Shown here piece by piece: positions 1 to 10,803 of a stretch of DNA of 64,000 nt. Origin of the DNA: Theobroma cacao (Eukaryota > Streptophyta > Magnoliopsida > Malvales > Malvaceae). The notes beneath the pieces are model-generated. The model ran no database searches. It had not been told where the DNA came from and worked only from the letters and a program-made list of their open reading frames with translations. The stretch lies in contig NC_030852.1 in the NCBI RefSeq assembly GCF_000208745.1, forward strand, positions 31,946,969 through 32,010,968. Direction: 5' to 3'. Position 1 is the stretch's first letter. Every line of letters begins with the position of its first letter. Both the position numbers and the translations under genes were made by a program.

Positions 1-1848
1 AAACTGTTGAGTCAGCTGGGCTTTACAAAGTTTTGACTTATGTGGATGCTTCCTTCATTCATATGTGCCTATGGGAAAGGTTTAGTACTTGTGCTCCTAT
101 GCCTAATGCATATCCTTTTGCATCTTTTTCAGTGAATAACCCTTTATCCAAGAATAACTATAAAGCTTGGGCATGGCATGATTGACTCCCGAGAGGTAAT
201 GTTCTTGAAGTGATGGATGTCACAAAAGAATTCAATCTCATACCTTATGTGCAGCCCATAAATGGATTTGGTGATCCTGAAATTTATTATGATCGCCACC
301 CTCTATAGTTTGAAAGAATGAGTTCACAAGGTATTAACTTTTGTGTATGGGTTCACAGTTCCCAATTGCCATCTGTGATTGAAAGTTCCAGTTCAGGTGG
401 AGATAGAAATATTCTTTCTGTTGAGATATATTCTCCTTTTAGAGTGGCACGCCAATTTGGGTTTGACTAACTAGCTCCTCCTAACTTTTCTTCAACTATC
501 AGTTTTTCTTCTTGCGTTTTTTCATTTCTCGTGGCAGGACTTCAACTCTGTTTAGATAAACTGAAAAGTTGTACTGTCCCAGCTTTTGATAGAGTTGGCA
601 TCCATACTTCTGGATGGTTTGCTTATTAGAGGAAATGTGTTGAAGAATGGAGATATTTTGTTATGCCTTTGACTAATCCCTGAGCTTGTCTCTACACTCC
701 TCTTATAAGTAACTCTGATGTATCGTTACGTTTGACTTCTCTCAAAAAGAAAAGAAATGTAAATGAAGAAGAATATGATGCTCCTCACACTCTTACTCAT
801 CAAACAAAACATGTGCATCGAAAAGTAAGTTCATCCTTTACTTTTTCTTTTATTTTTTTTTAAATTCATTTCCTCATCATATTTTTTTTTTTGTAGAGAG
901 AAACAACTGCGAGAGTATAACTTAACTCGGTTGAAAAGGAAGAGACTTTTGAAGTTGAGACTGAGGAAGAATCATGTTACTCTGAACGTAGTGATGAATT
1001 TGATGATAAGTCTGTTGATGTTGATGAAGCTAAAAATGAGAGTGAGCTAGCCCCTTTTGATGATTTACTTGATTTGGATGTTCTATTTCCAAATCATGTT
1101 CAGAGCTCTACCATGAACCAGGTATAAACATATTACTATGTTTTTTTCGATTGATGTTGTTCCATTTTTTTTTTTTGAAGTTAAGATTATTCTTACTCCC
1201 CAAGTTATTCGAGATGAGATTGTTCCTAACACTGAGGTTATTTCTGCTGTTGAAATTGTCCCTGAGGCTACTCCAAATGTTGAGGTTATTCATGATGTTG
1301 GAGTTGATACTGATGATGTTGGAGCTATTCCAAATAATCCTCGTGCTTCTTCTTTCCCAATGCCAGAACATAGAGATGCAAGTAGTGCTTCTGGCACTCA
1401 AGTAACATATATTGAACAAAGTGGTAAGAAAGTTGACTTCCATGGCTTTCAAGTTTCATTGGAGTATGTGGCATACTTGGAGCATGTTTTCAATATAGAG
1501 GGAGAGTTTTGGAGTACCTCATTTTTAAAGAACGTAGACGTCCTTTACTTAATGATAGAAGTGTTGGATAGAGCTTTAGCCATTTCTCATGCTCCACTAA
1601 TGAGTACTTCACCAGAGGAATTGCAACAGGTGTTACAAGATTTCGATGATGCTTGTAACTTTGGATTCAAGCTTGAGTGCCTCAGTGATTGTAGATCTAA
1701 AGCCAAGATTTTTCTCAACAAGTCTTCTTTGGAGAATGAGTTATAAGACATTGCAGCAAAGATAGCTTTATTGAAAAAACGTGAAGCTGAAGTACAAGAA
1801 CAATTAAATGTATTTACCAATAATAACTCTTCTCTATGGAGTATGTAA
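1..1848 (+). pseudogene. decayed plant-mobile-domain (aminotransferase-like/MAIN-like) gene
   Basis: Reading from base 3 gives a long protein-like stretch (ETAGLYKV-like start, LWERFS, then SPFRVARQFGFD around 440-470). This resembles the plant mobile domain found in MULE- and gypsy-associated proteins and in the MAIN family. The frame is broken by in-frame stops near 182, 306 and 467. Spliced structure survives: an intron with gtaagt...tgtag at 825-896 and another at 1122-1180. The second feeds an open stretch to 1743 (acidic linker, then VDFHGFQVSLEYVAYLEHVF and a helical tail), and after one stop a coiled-coil-like tail continues to about 1848. The C-terminal helices fit the usual end of PMD proteins. 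The 5' end lies outside the window. Family identity is from remembered motifs, so moderate confidence; loss of function is clear from the stops. Confidence 0.6.
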
Positions 1849-2087
1849 TTGACTAGTATTTTGCTTTTCCTTTACTCTTTTTAAAAGCTCATTTGAGCTA
1901 GTACTTCGTTATTGATATATCATATTTCTTTTTCTTTTGCAATAATAATAATGCTATATGCTTGTTGCGTATTTATTCACATTTCATATTATTGTGTGTG
2001 GCCAAAAGGGAACTCTCAACTTTACATCAAGGAGATTAACTCTAACATGATATGAAGGAGATTAATTTAACCCTTAAAAAAAGTAAA

Positions 2088-2420
2088 CGTAATAGTTACG
2101 GTCAATTTGTGAGTAATAAGCTAAGGCCAATAAATGAGTGATAAAGCTAGCGGCCAATAGCATAACATCATTACAGCCAAATTATGAGCGATAAAGCTAG
2201 CGGCTAGAATGTGAATAATAAATTATGATCAAAGAATAAGCGATAAAGCTTGCGACCAAAAGAAAAATATCATTGCAGCCAAAATATGAGTGGTAAAGCT
2301 TGCGGCTGAAGTAAGAATGATGAAATATGGTCAAAGAATAAGCGATAAAGCTTGCAACCAATAGTATAATATAATTACAGCCAAAATATAAGCGATAAAG
2401 CTAGCGGCTGAATATGAATT
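2088..2420. repeat. tandem repeat, ~102-bp unit made of 50/52-bp half units
   Basis: The core gataaagct(a/t)gc recurs at about 2140, 2190, 2242, 2292, 2344 and 2394. Spacing alternates 50 and 52 bp, so the higher-order period is ~102 bp. Half units differ consistently: one carries 'cattacagcc', the other 'tcaaagaata'. A more degenerate unit precedes the first. No coding potential seen. Confidence 0.8.
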
Positions 2421-2602
2421 TTTTTTTTAATGTCAAATTGCAATTCATAAAACGATAAAGAGTTCAAGTCATAGAAATATCATACATGAGCAGGAAGCGG
2501 GTTGTTCTGGACCCTATTGTTCTCAATCAATAACTTTTCTGCTTGCATTTTCTTGTGGAATATTCCCTTATGAAAAGGATATCTTATTTCTTTACCTCTT
2601 CC

Positions 2603-2948
2603 TTAAATTGCATTCATTATTGGAGTATTCTTTCTATCAAAACAAGTAGCTCCCTTTTGTCTTATAACCGTATTATTGGTTCTTCGTGCTGTTTCCACTA
2701 AGGTAGCAAAAGTCAAATCAAGGAGATTAAACTTCTCTTTAGTAGAGAAGAAGAACTTTTCCCTGAACATCCACATCAATTGCATTTTTTTCATTTCCTT
2801 CATTCCCTTTAGTGTTTGTAACTAGATGAGTGACTTCGTCAGGTGCACTCTCATTAAGGTATACAGATTGGGCTTGAAAAATAGTGGGAGCGAAGGATGC
2901 AAGTTGAGATATGGTCTCCAACAACTGCCTATTATTGTCTTCCAACAT
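2603..2948 (-). pseudogene. unrecognised decayed open frame with coiled-coil-like start
   Basis: Two overlapping minus-strand frames (2739-2948 and 2603-2803) look like one frameshifted coding remnant. The first begins MLEDNNRQLLETISQLAS, a heptad-rich helix, and runs into an acidic, Asn/Glu-rich part. The second continues with FNLLDLTFATLVETARRTNN. I do not recognise the family. Its place between the PMD remnant and tandem repeats suggests transposon origin. It may not be a gene remnant at all. Confidence 0.25.
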
Positions 2949-3149
2949 TTGTATTCTCTCTCAAAAAGCCTCAATCATTTTCATCAGCTTTTAGATGTAG
3001 GTTGGAATAGATGTATCTTGATTACTAAAGGAACTATCTATTTCTTCCAATAATGCAAAGTTTTTTTAGTAAGATTTTACTTAATGCAATCACGCCTCCC
3101 TAGTGAAGTCTTCAAAATGTACATAAAGTTCTTGTGATAGGGAGAGGAA

Positions 3150-3416
3150 GCATTGCAAACAAGTAAAAGGATGCGCCGAAGGTGACGGAGAGGAAGATTG
3201 GAGCAGTTCCTGAAGTACTGAGTGTAGTGGCAAGTAAAGCATTGCAAACAAGTAAAAAGATGTGCCGGAGGCAGCGGAGAGGAAGATTGGAGCAGTTCCT
3301 GAACTACTAAATGTAGTAGCAGGTAGAGCGTTGCAAACAAGTAAAAGGATGTGCCGAAGACAGCGGAGAGGAAGATTGGAGCAGTTCCTGGAGTACTGAG
3401 TGTAGTGGCAGGTAGA
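3150..3416. repeat. three tandem copies of an 89-bp repeat
   Basis: Copies begin at 3150, 3239 and 3328, each with 'gc(a/g)ttgcaaacaagtaaaa', and share 'cggagaggaagattggagca'. The period is exactly 89 bp in both steps, with roughly 10% divergence. As 89 is not a multiple of three, any reading frame shifts between copies, so the minus-strand open frames across it (3077-3340, 3307-3492) are not persuasive genes. Confidence 0.85.
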
Positions 3417-3924
3417 ATAAAGTAAGAAGAGAATTAAAGAGTATAAAAGAATTAGAGAGAAAAGCTTTCAAGCTGAGAATGTGTTCACTCATAGGGAGAG
3501 AGAAGAGCCTCTCTAAATGAATTGTGAAGCTTTATATATAGTGCTAAAAGTGGCGATTACTCAAGAATAGGCTTTAATGCGCCTAATGAATGACATTATT
3601 ATAAAGAACATTAATGTGAGTAACCGTTACTGTAATTGAATGTAATAAGACTTGTTCTCAAGTAAAAGGTAATAGAAAAGAGGTGTACAAGAATAGGTAC
3701 AAAATAAGAAGCTGTACATGAATAGGTATACGAGAACAAGGTAAGATGGTGAAACACTTGTACTTTACGAAAGGGTTAAGAGGAAGACCTCTTAACTACC
3801 TCCATATCTGAACCACCGAGCCAAACTCTCCGAAACATCCCAATATGAAAGTAACCCATGCATCCTGCCACTTATTCCAAGTTACTTTCACTGTTATCCA
3901 AGTGAAATGGTTATTCTATTCGAA
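3417..3924. other. intergenic, no gene seen
   Basis: This stretch contains a TATA-like 'gctttatatatagtgc' near 3530 and purine-rich DNA with repeated 'aataggtac' words. It could be part of a decayed LTR, but I could not find paired LTRs or primer-binding sites. Confidence 0.4.
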
Positions 3925-4100
3925 GTAGCTGTTCTACTTGTATTAATTGTTCCATATAGAGTAATGTTTTACTTATTCTAATTATTCTGCTTTAAGTAGT
4001 ACTTCACTTATTTTAATTGTTCTGTGTGAAGTAGTGCTTCACTTGTTCTAGTTATTCTGCGTGAAGTAGCATTTCACTTGTTCTAATTATTTTCTGTACA
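3925..4100. repeat. degenerate 35-bp tandem repeat
   Basis: A unit of the type 'gaagtagtgcttcacttgtt' plus 'ctaattattctgcgt' repeats at 35-bp intervals. The three copies nearest 4000-4090 are the cleanest; earlier copies are more diverged. Confidence 0.7.
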
Positions 4101-4946
4101 ATATTATGTTATAACATAATTTTTTAGAAAAAATGTATTAATCAAAATCAAGTATCTATAACTATAAAGAAGGAGAAAGAGACCCATGTCCGAAAGGGGA
4201 TGTCTTTATCGATTAATGATACTATTTTTATTTCCACTTCAAAAGTTACCTTTTTTTGAAACAGGTCTCTTTCTCTTTCTCTTTCTATGTAGTCATTTTT
4301 TTATTTGCTTTTCGGTTTTGTTCTTGTCTCATTTCCTTTTTGATTTTTCCATTTTCATCTCATTTCTTGTTGCTTTTCGTGTCCTGTTTTTATTCAATCT
4401 TATTCGTCACGTTAATCCTTGCATTTATATTAGCAAGTGTCATATCAACATAAATTATTGTTAATTTAACTAATATCACATCAACAAGATAAATGTCATG
4501 TTAGTATATAATTATCATCACATTAACAAAAAATATTATATTATTTTAATAAATATTATATCAATTTAATTAAAATGTCATGTTAATATATTTAATGATA
4601 AAAATTTAACAATCATAATACAAGAGAATCAATGTTTGACTAAATATAAGTAATATAGAAAAAGAAAACTATTGATGGCAAAATTTAAAAGTTGCTGATC
4701 GTGTTTTCCGCCTTCAGATCCTACAGCATCCTTTCTCGCAATTTTTACAAATTAATTATCACATGTTTATTTCTTGCTGCACTTGCCCTCAAGTTTCTTT
4801 CTGCTCAATGCCCATGCTTCGATCATCCCATTCCCACCACCACCTTCCTCCTCGTCGCTCTTGCTTTATTTAGAAACAATATTATTATACTACTACTATT
4901 TAAGATATATATTGACTTTTGGATATACAAATACATTCTGCTTTAT

Positions 4947-4987
<41 letters not shown>

Positions 4988-5650
4988 TCATAAGTATAAT
5001 ATTTAATTAATTACAGAGTTTACACTATATCTGATGAGAACATATGTGCAAATAGACATTTACAAAATATAGTTGGCAAAGCAGCTAACTAATTATAGAT
5101 AAAAAAAGCAGCATAATGATTAAGACAAAAAAATCCAATATAGATTTGACAAACTCACATATGTTATATATGATTCAAACATACAACTTAATGGGTTGAA
5201 AACCCCTGCTTTATTTACCATTTCAGGTATAAACCTGATTCACAATTTATTCATCCAAATCTCTCCTCTCCTACTGGATTTAAAAGTTCCAACAACAACA
5301 TAAATAAGTTCCTAATTCTGCCTGAATTTACAAAAATAACTTCATGGTTGGGGCTGGTCTGTGGACCGTTTAGGTACCCTAAAAAATCCCACAGCCCTCT
5401 TGTAGGCCCAATATACTGTCCCCTATTGAAGGCCCAATATGCCCTTTACCAAAATTTCTTTTTTTTTTTTTTGAAAAAGAGCTAATAAGTTGTGAAGCTT
5501 ACGCTAAATTAAGTTCAATATACTTAAAAAGATCAACATATTTGGTGAACTATATTATCATTTGTAGTATGCATTTGTATTTTTTATGTAATTATTATTA
5601 TAGATTATTTACCTAAATGGATAAACATAAAGGTTTCATATAACATAGTA
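4101..5650. other. AT-rich intergenic DNA with a TA microsatellite
   Basis: No supported gene. Pyrimidine-rich stretches (4240-4420) give spurious hydrophobic open frames. A pure AT dinucleotide run occupies about 4952-4983. Poly-T occurs at about 5459-5472, just beyond the edge of the duplicated DXO1-like segment. Confidence 0.6.
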
Positions 5651-5733
5651 AAATTCTCCTAGAAAATGAATGGCTCCATTGATGCGCAAAAATCACACCG
5701 AATACAATCAAGAAAGAATGAAGAAGGAATTAC

Positions 5734-6098
5734 CAGGGATAGAGAAAGGGCATATGGCAGGGATTTTACAGTTATCTTCATTATCAGACCCAAAAAGATC
5801 CCTTTCTTCTTCTTCATACCCGTATATACCCTTTTCACTATTATTATTATCATAATCGTAACTATTGGTATTAACGTTGGCCACTTCTCCTCCGCTGCTT
5901 TCGCTTCCACTTGCGTTGCTGGTCTCGTCGTCATCGCTGCCACTGGATGAAGGAGCCGAAGATGATATATGATGAAGCGGAGGCCGGTGACGAAGATGAA
6001 TGAGAGGAAGAGTCTTCATGGGAATCATCGTGGTTATTGCTGTTGTTGTTGTTATTGTCTTCTCCGAAGACATCCACATCTTGTTCTGAGAAATCCAT
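5734..6098 (-). pseudogene. DXO1-like first exon, copy 1 (frameshifted)
   Basis: On the minus strand the exon starts MDFSEQDVDVFGED and ends DLFGSDNEDNCKIPA then PFSIPG, at a donor CCTG|gtaatt at 5733. It is the same exon as copies at 12.7-13.1 and 19.2-19.4 kb. Relative to copy 2 there is a 4-bp insertion in the Ser-coding tract ('catatatc' against 'catc'), so the starting frame meets a stop shortly afterwards, while the acidic tail lies in another frame. No further exon follows downstream (5.0-5.7 kb). The assignment to plant DXO1, the Rai1/DXO family NAD-decapping nuclease, rests on copy 2's second exon. This fragment lacks all catalytic sequence. Confidence 0.65.
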
Positions 6099-6560
6099 GT
6101 CGGAGATTCTGTTTTAGTTTTGTTTTCGCTCCCTAGAACAAAAGAACAAAGCGAATCTTTGCCTTTCAGATTTTGGTCCTTGATGGTTATCAGTTCTTTT
6201 TGCGTCGACAACTGGAGTTCGGGGCTTTGTGGAAGGTGACACGGTGGGGAATCAAGTTAGTTGACTCAGTTCATGGGCCCGAATGAAAATACATAGCCCA
6301 TATAAAAATGGTTTAATTTCTTATTGGGAATGGCCTGCTATTTAATAGATTGCTTACCTTGAGCAGTATTGGGAATGGTTTACTTTCATAGCAATTATTT
6401 TGGGCTACGTTCAGCATGGTCCAGATAATTAGAGTTTTTCTTAACCCCATTTGCAGAAGCATTTCTCTTTTTTTAATTTTTGCTAAAAAAAATTTCATAT
6501 GGTTACAGGCTTACAGCACAAAATTAGGCTTTTTTATTTTTTTAGTAGGAGGAGAGAATC
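6099..6560 (-). repeat. DXO1-like upstream region, copy 1
   Basis: The sequence upstream of exon 1 ('gttgactcagttcatgggcc', then a 'ttcttaaccccatt' block) recurs upstream of copies 2 (13097-13430) and 3 (19444-19745). A shorter relic lies at 24464-24530. It probably includes the ancestral 5' UTR and promoter of the duplicated gene. Confidence 0.7.
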
Positions 6561-6979
6561 AGCCTTATCAATTATGAAATCATAAGAAGAAAAAAAGAGG
6601 AGGTTATATTGACATAATTACTCACAAAAAAAAAAAAACTAGAAAAGATTATATCCAAGAATTACATTATAATCAGCGACAACAAGGAATAGAAGAGATC
6701 CTAGTCTCCACCAAAACTCAGCTTACTTGCTTACGAAAAACATGCAAACTTCCTATAAATAAAACAAGCTTTTAGAATAAAACCAAAAACCAAAAGTCAT
6801 TTTATTCACAAAAGTCAAGCTTTTTAGAATAAAAAGTTGCAAGCATATATTATTTGAAATGTACAGACTACTCTCATTTTATTCACTACATATAAACTAG
6901 GACAAAAACCAAAAACGGTAGATATTAGAAAGCTATAAGCTGCTGTCTGTTCTGAATTTTGGCGGCTTTGCATGCAGTT

Positions 6980-7483
6980 TCATTGAATCGCAATATTTTG
7001 GAGTTCAACTAATGGATGAGGAACTTGATTTGGGTTTTCTTCATTGCGGGTAATGATGATGAAATAAATGGGAATGGATCGCAGAGTGTGTGTGAACCAG
7101 CGGAGAAAGCTTACAGAAAGCTGAAAGAGTTTGGTGTGCCACGGATATGTAATAATGATGCACAAAAAGAAAAACCAGAAGAGGGATGGTGGTAATAGTA
7201 ACGATGCTGCAAGTGATAGAATCAAGGCAATGGAGAAATCTTGAGTCCGCAATAACAACGGACGGAAGGTAATTGGGAGTTGAAAGGAGAAATATAAGAA
7301 AAACAGTAGCAAAAACAGGCCAAAAAGTGAGAGTGTTAAGTTGAAACCGAGATAGGGTGAATCAAGGACTAGCACAACGATCGTAACTGGGTTCCACGGC
7401 TCGTCTGAATTTGTTTGGAGAAGAAAAAATAAGGTATTCATGACAGGAGGAAGGACGTATCTTAAATCCACATGGAAGACCAT
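6980..7483 (-). CDS. subfamily A multi-pass membrane protein, copy A1
   Basis: An intronless frame of 167 aa reads from MVFHVDLRYVLPP to VELQNIAIQ. I chose the ATG at 7483 because copies A2 and A3 begin at the equivalent position. The same frame is open to 7606, but that extension is not kept in the other copies and probably lies in the 5' UTR. Visible features are an N-terminal DLRY..PP motif, a long hydrophobic span (~50-75), a conserved PITFRPLLLRTQDFSIAL block, a second hydrophobic pair around LPPSLFWFFFLCIIITYPWH, and a polar tail. I predict three to four membrane segments and no enzyme motif. It is homologous to subfamily B (shared DLRY, FSIAL, LPPSLFW, PWH.KLF). Function unknown; the copy looks intact. 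Confidence 0.55.
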   Translation of the reverse strand: MVFHVDLRYVLPPVMNTLFFLLQTNSDEPWNPVTIVVLVLDSPYLGFNLTLSLFGLFLLLFFLYFSFQLPITFRPLLLRTQDFSIALILSLAASLLLPPSLFWFFFLCIIITYPWHTKLFQLSVSFLRWFTHTLRSIPIYFIIITRNEENPNQVPHPLVELQNIAIQ

Positions 7484-7612
7484 ATCTTTTGATGCTTCAT
7501 TATCGACAGAGGAAAGGAGGAAACATAGAAAGAATTGAGCTGAGAAATGGAAGACAGACAGGGTTAAGCAGAGAGAGAGAAAAAGCTGAGGAGAGAAAGG
7601 GAGCATGAAAGA

Positions 7613-7619
7613 GTTTATA
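7613..7619 (-). promoter_or_regulatory. TATA box of copy A1
   Basis: The minus strand reads ctttataaactc about 130 bp upstream of the chosen ATG, in an otherwise pyrimidine-rich 5' leader. The copy A3 equivalent is degraded (ttgtaaactc near 23.72 kb). Confidence 0.45.
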
Positions 7620-7639
7620 AAGAGGGTGGACGCAGGAGG

Positions 7640-8200
7640 GATTCAAAAATTTTTTGAATAGTGTCAATAATTAATAATTTAATAATTTTTTTATTGATCA
7701 AAATTAAATATAAGTATTTATAAATTAAAATTAAATGAAAAAATCAAATAATCAAATGATATATTTATAAAATAAAAAAATTCATAATTTTAAGATATTA
7801 TTTGACATGAAATAATATTCTCTATTTTCTAGATTTTATTTGAATATCAAATTATCAAATTAATAAAAAAACATTTAAAAAATTTAATTTGAGTTAAAAA
7901 TTATTAGACAAGTTGTTTTGGAAAAATGAAAAACGCATTCAAGAACTGAGAAAAAAAAACTAATTACAAATGTGAAAGGTAAGACTATAATTTTTTAGAA
8001 AAAAAGTAGTTTAAGTTTTAATTTTTTAATAAAATTTTAATTATTTTTTATGATTTAAATATTAGTAAATAAATTATTTTTTAATAAATTTATTTAGAGT
8101 TTTTATCACATTTTTTATAAAATTAGTAAAAAATTAATAAATTTATTAATATTATTAATTATATAACATTTTAAATAAATAATCTACTCGTATAGATTTA
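7640..8200. other. very AT-rich spacer
   Basis: No gene. Low-complexity A/T sequence appears to be inserted between A1's upstream region and a GC-richer stretch (8.2-8.5 kb) that resembles purine-rich sequence upstream of A3. Confidence 0.5.
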
Positions 8201-8702
8201 TAACGATTGAGTGACGTGAGATCCACCCATGTGTGGAACGAAGAAATTAGTACACCGAAGGGAAGTAGAAAGAGACCAAGAAGGGAAAGGAAAATGAGGA
8301 AAAAGAGTGACTGATAGTGACAGGAGAGACGAGGAGAGAGGGCTTAATGGAAAGAGAACATGTAAAGGTTTGGTACCAGCACATTTCCTGAAGTTAAATT
8401 GGTGTAATAAACCAAAGGAAATTGTTCGTAGTCATTGCCATCAGTCACCTTCCTGTAAGGTAAGTAAAGAGTTGACTCAGTTCATGGACAGAATTAGTCA
8501 AAATATTTGAAATGTCTTTGTATTAAGATTTTTTAATTTAATTTTTATATTTAAAATTATAACATTTTATTTTTTAATTTAAAAATTATTTTAATTTAGT
8601 TTGTTTAATATTTTTATCTAAATTGATTATTACGATGCTGACGTTGTTATTAACGTGACAGTGACGTGGTGAAGCAAGGAGTAGCTCAGCTATGGGCGGG
8701 TT

Positions 8703-8792
8703 CTATGGCTTGTCTAGATTTGTTCGGAGAAGAAAGAGTAAGAGATTCATGAAAGGAAGAATTACGTATCTTAAATCCACAAAGAAGACCAT
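8703..8792 (-). pseudogene. subfamily A 5' fragment (30 codons)
   Basis: The minus strand reads MVFFVDLRYVILPFMNLLL and stops at codon 30. Nucleotide similarity to A copies spans about 8671-8815 and ends abruptly, so only the amino-terminal part was kept. The rest of the gene is absent from 8.1-8.7 kb. Confidence 0.65.
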
Positions 8793-8815
8793 CTTTTGAT
8801 CATGTTTTGCTAATT

Positions 8816-9500
8816 GCGTGTTGTAGGCATTTTTTTTTTGCAAATCTAAAATTTTGATTAATTAAATCTTAATTTTTTCATTTTATGAAAAGAAAAAAAA
8901 TATTAATAACTGAAGTAAGTAATCACGCATAGATGATGGAATTAACGGTTTTCACCTTACATAAAGCAAATATTAATTTTTATAACCGATCACTAATTTT
9001 CATTATCGGCTTTTCTGATTAATTAAATATAAAAAATTAAAATTTCAAATTAATCAAAATAATATGTTAGATCTTTAAAGCATATATATCTTGTCTATTA
9101 ATTAGTAAGTAGAATATTATAAGTGGAACAAATTAAGGGCACCTGCTGGTCTCACTTTGAGTTGACTTTTGCTTACGACGTATGAGTAGGACAAAAATGG
9201 AATTGGCGTATACTATGAAGGAGGTAAAACGTCCTGGAAAGAGTACCGGATGCCCTCTCCAAACTTATTCTTCTTTTCATTTTAATTTTTTTAGTTAAAT
9301 TAGTTATCTGATATTTCATATTTTATAATGAAATGTGATTATTGAAAAGATAATCGAAAATTAAAATTTTTTACTTTGACAAGTAAGTGGAAAAGTAACA
9401 GTACACTAATTTTGTATTGTAATGTGATTTTTTATTGATTGTAATGTAATATTATATTATATTATTTTTTTCACTCATTAAATATTGTAAAATAATTTTA
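8816..9500. other. AT-rich spacer, no gene seen
   Basis: AT-rich sequence with short poly-T and poly-A tracts. I find no open frame or repeat of note. Confidence 0.5.
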
Positions 9501-9584
9501 GAAAGTTAGTAACGTTCCATTGTACCAAATGCCCACAGCTGAGTGAAAAATGGTGTGTCGTTGCCGGTCCCATGTTGCAGCGCA

Positions 9585-10311
9585 AACCCTCGAGCCGTGA
9601 CATAGACATGTGGCCCATCAACAACCCTACTCAGAGGCTCAACGCGACCGGTGAGGGTACTGGGACTGAACTTGGTCATTTGTGACCAGCAAAAAATTAC
9701 TTTAAATTCCCTCGACATTTTGGTTTGCTTATCAGTTCATCTTCTCAAGGGTCAGCATTTTAGGACAAGGATTCGTTCATTTAACGTGAAATCTTATGAC
9801 AGTAAGTATATAAAGAAAGACAGTGATATACACATGGAAAAGGTTACTAAAGATGACAAGGTATATAATATATACGTCACAGAAAGGAACGGCAATCTAT
9901 TCATTTTAGCAAGGCAGAGAGGCGGGCACCTCTCAGTCTGGCAGGTGATTTCTATTCACTATAGGATTAACTTGGGACAAACTTCGAACTTGTCAGCCCC
10001 ACTTGTTTATTTGTATTTATATTTTGCTCAGAATGATACTTTGTATTCCGGTCATTCAAGGTTTAAGATGCTCTATGCGTGATCAATTTTGAAAGAAACA
10101 AATCGAAAAGTTCACCATGAATTAGATTACACTAACAGTTCTACAAGAAGTAAGAATAACTAGAAAGTATCTCCGTGCTTCCTTTATTCACTACATATGC
10201 GTAAAGTGAATTCAAACTCCATTTCATATGATTCGTTTATTCACTATACGCAGTGCCAGTCAGGTTCAGAACTTTGCTGACTACGCAAGGGTTTACGTTC
10301 TCCTTCGATTT
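9585..10311. repeat. B-downstream duplicated segment, copy 1
   Basis: This flank (on the 3' side of minus-strand B genes) carries 'catagacatgtggcccatca', 'accggtgag', 'aattccctcgacattttg' and 'aatcgaaaagttcaccatga'. The same ordered blocks occur at 18275-18709, 25775-26317 (partial), 31170-31822 and, more decayed, 15740-16000. The plus-strand frame at 9651-10082 inside it is not kept in other copies. Confidence 0.75.
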
Positions 10312-10803
10312 CTACAGTTCCAACTTCAAGATCAACGACCGAGGAGAAGATGGGTCTGGGTTTTCATTCTTCTGCATAATGTTGATCATAAATGTGGGAA
10401 AGGAACGAAGGGTGAGAGCAAAGCAACGCCAAAAGCATATAAATAGATCAAACAATTTGTCATGCCGAGGAGCTGTGATCATGATAAATAAAAAGACAAC
10501 CCGGAAGAGTGAAGGAGGAAGAAAGCCTACGGCTACAAGTGATATAAAAAGGGCAATGGAGAACCCTCTAGCTCGCAAGCTGATGGGATGGGGAGTGAGA
10601 TGGAGTTCAACAGAGAAGAAGAGGAAGAGTAGCGTTAAGAAAATGGCAACAAGCAAGAAAGTAAGCATGAAGATGGAAATGGGTTGATAAGTGAGGAAAG
10701 CAGCAAGCAGAAATGCAGGCTTATTTTGAAATGTTAGAGAAAGAAACGAGATTAAATTATGCAGTGGAGGGAACGAATACCTCAAATCAATCAGGAGCTG
10801 CAT
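10312..10803 (-). CDS. subfamily B multi-pass membrane protein, copy B1
   Basis: An intronless frame of 163 aa starts MQLLIDLRYSFPPLHNLIS at 10803. Core blocks are QPISIFML leading into a ~20-residue hydrophobic span, HLTPHPISLRARGFSIALF, LPPSLFRVVFLFIMITAP and HDKLFDL. These match the other B copies residue for residue in most positions. Near the C-terminus a 1-bp loss ('cctcgg' where others have 'cctcagg') shifts the frame, so the usual VVDLEVGTV tail becomes SLILKLEL and ends early. The core is otherwise intact. No known enzymatic motif; likely an integral membrane protein of unknown role. Confidence 0.55.
   Translation of the reverse strand: MQLLIDLRYSFPPLHNLISFLSLTFQNKPAFLLAAFLTYQPISIFMLTFLLVAIFLTLLFLFFSVELHLTPHPISLRARGFSIALFISLVAVGFLPPSLFRVVFLFIMITAPRHDKLFDLFICFWRCFALTLRSFPTFMINIMQKNENPDPSSPRSLILKLEL

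Noticed and set aside
5666..5950. Plus-strand frames opposite the DXO1-like exons (also 12946-13134, 19260-19481)
   Set aside because: Antisense shadows of Ser/Asp/Asn-rich coding repeats.
8437..8495. Fifth relic of the DXO1-like upstream region
   Set aside because: It shares 'gagttgactcagttcatgg' with the other copies, but the flanking order is not kept, so I did not annotate it.
10253..10687. Plus-strand basic open frame, with counterparts at 18858-19154 and 26481-26756
   Set aside because: It lies exactly antisense to B genes; similarity among copies follows from B coding constraint and duplication, and the Lys/Arg-rich composition is the complement of Leu/Phe/Ser codons.
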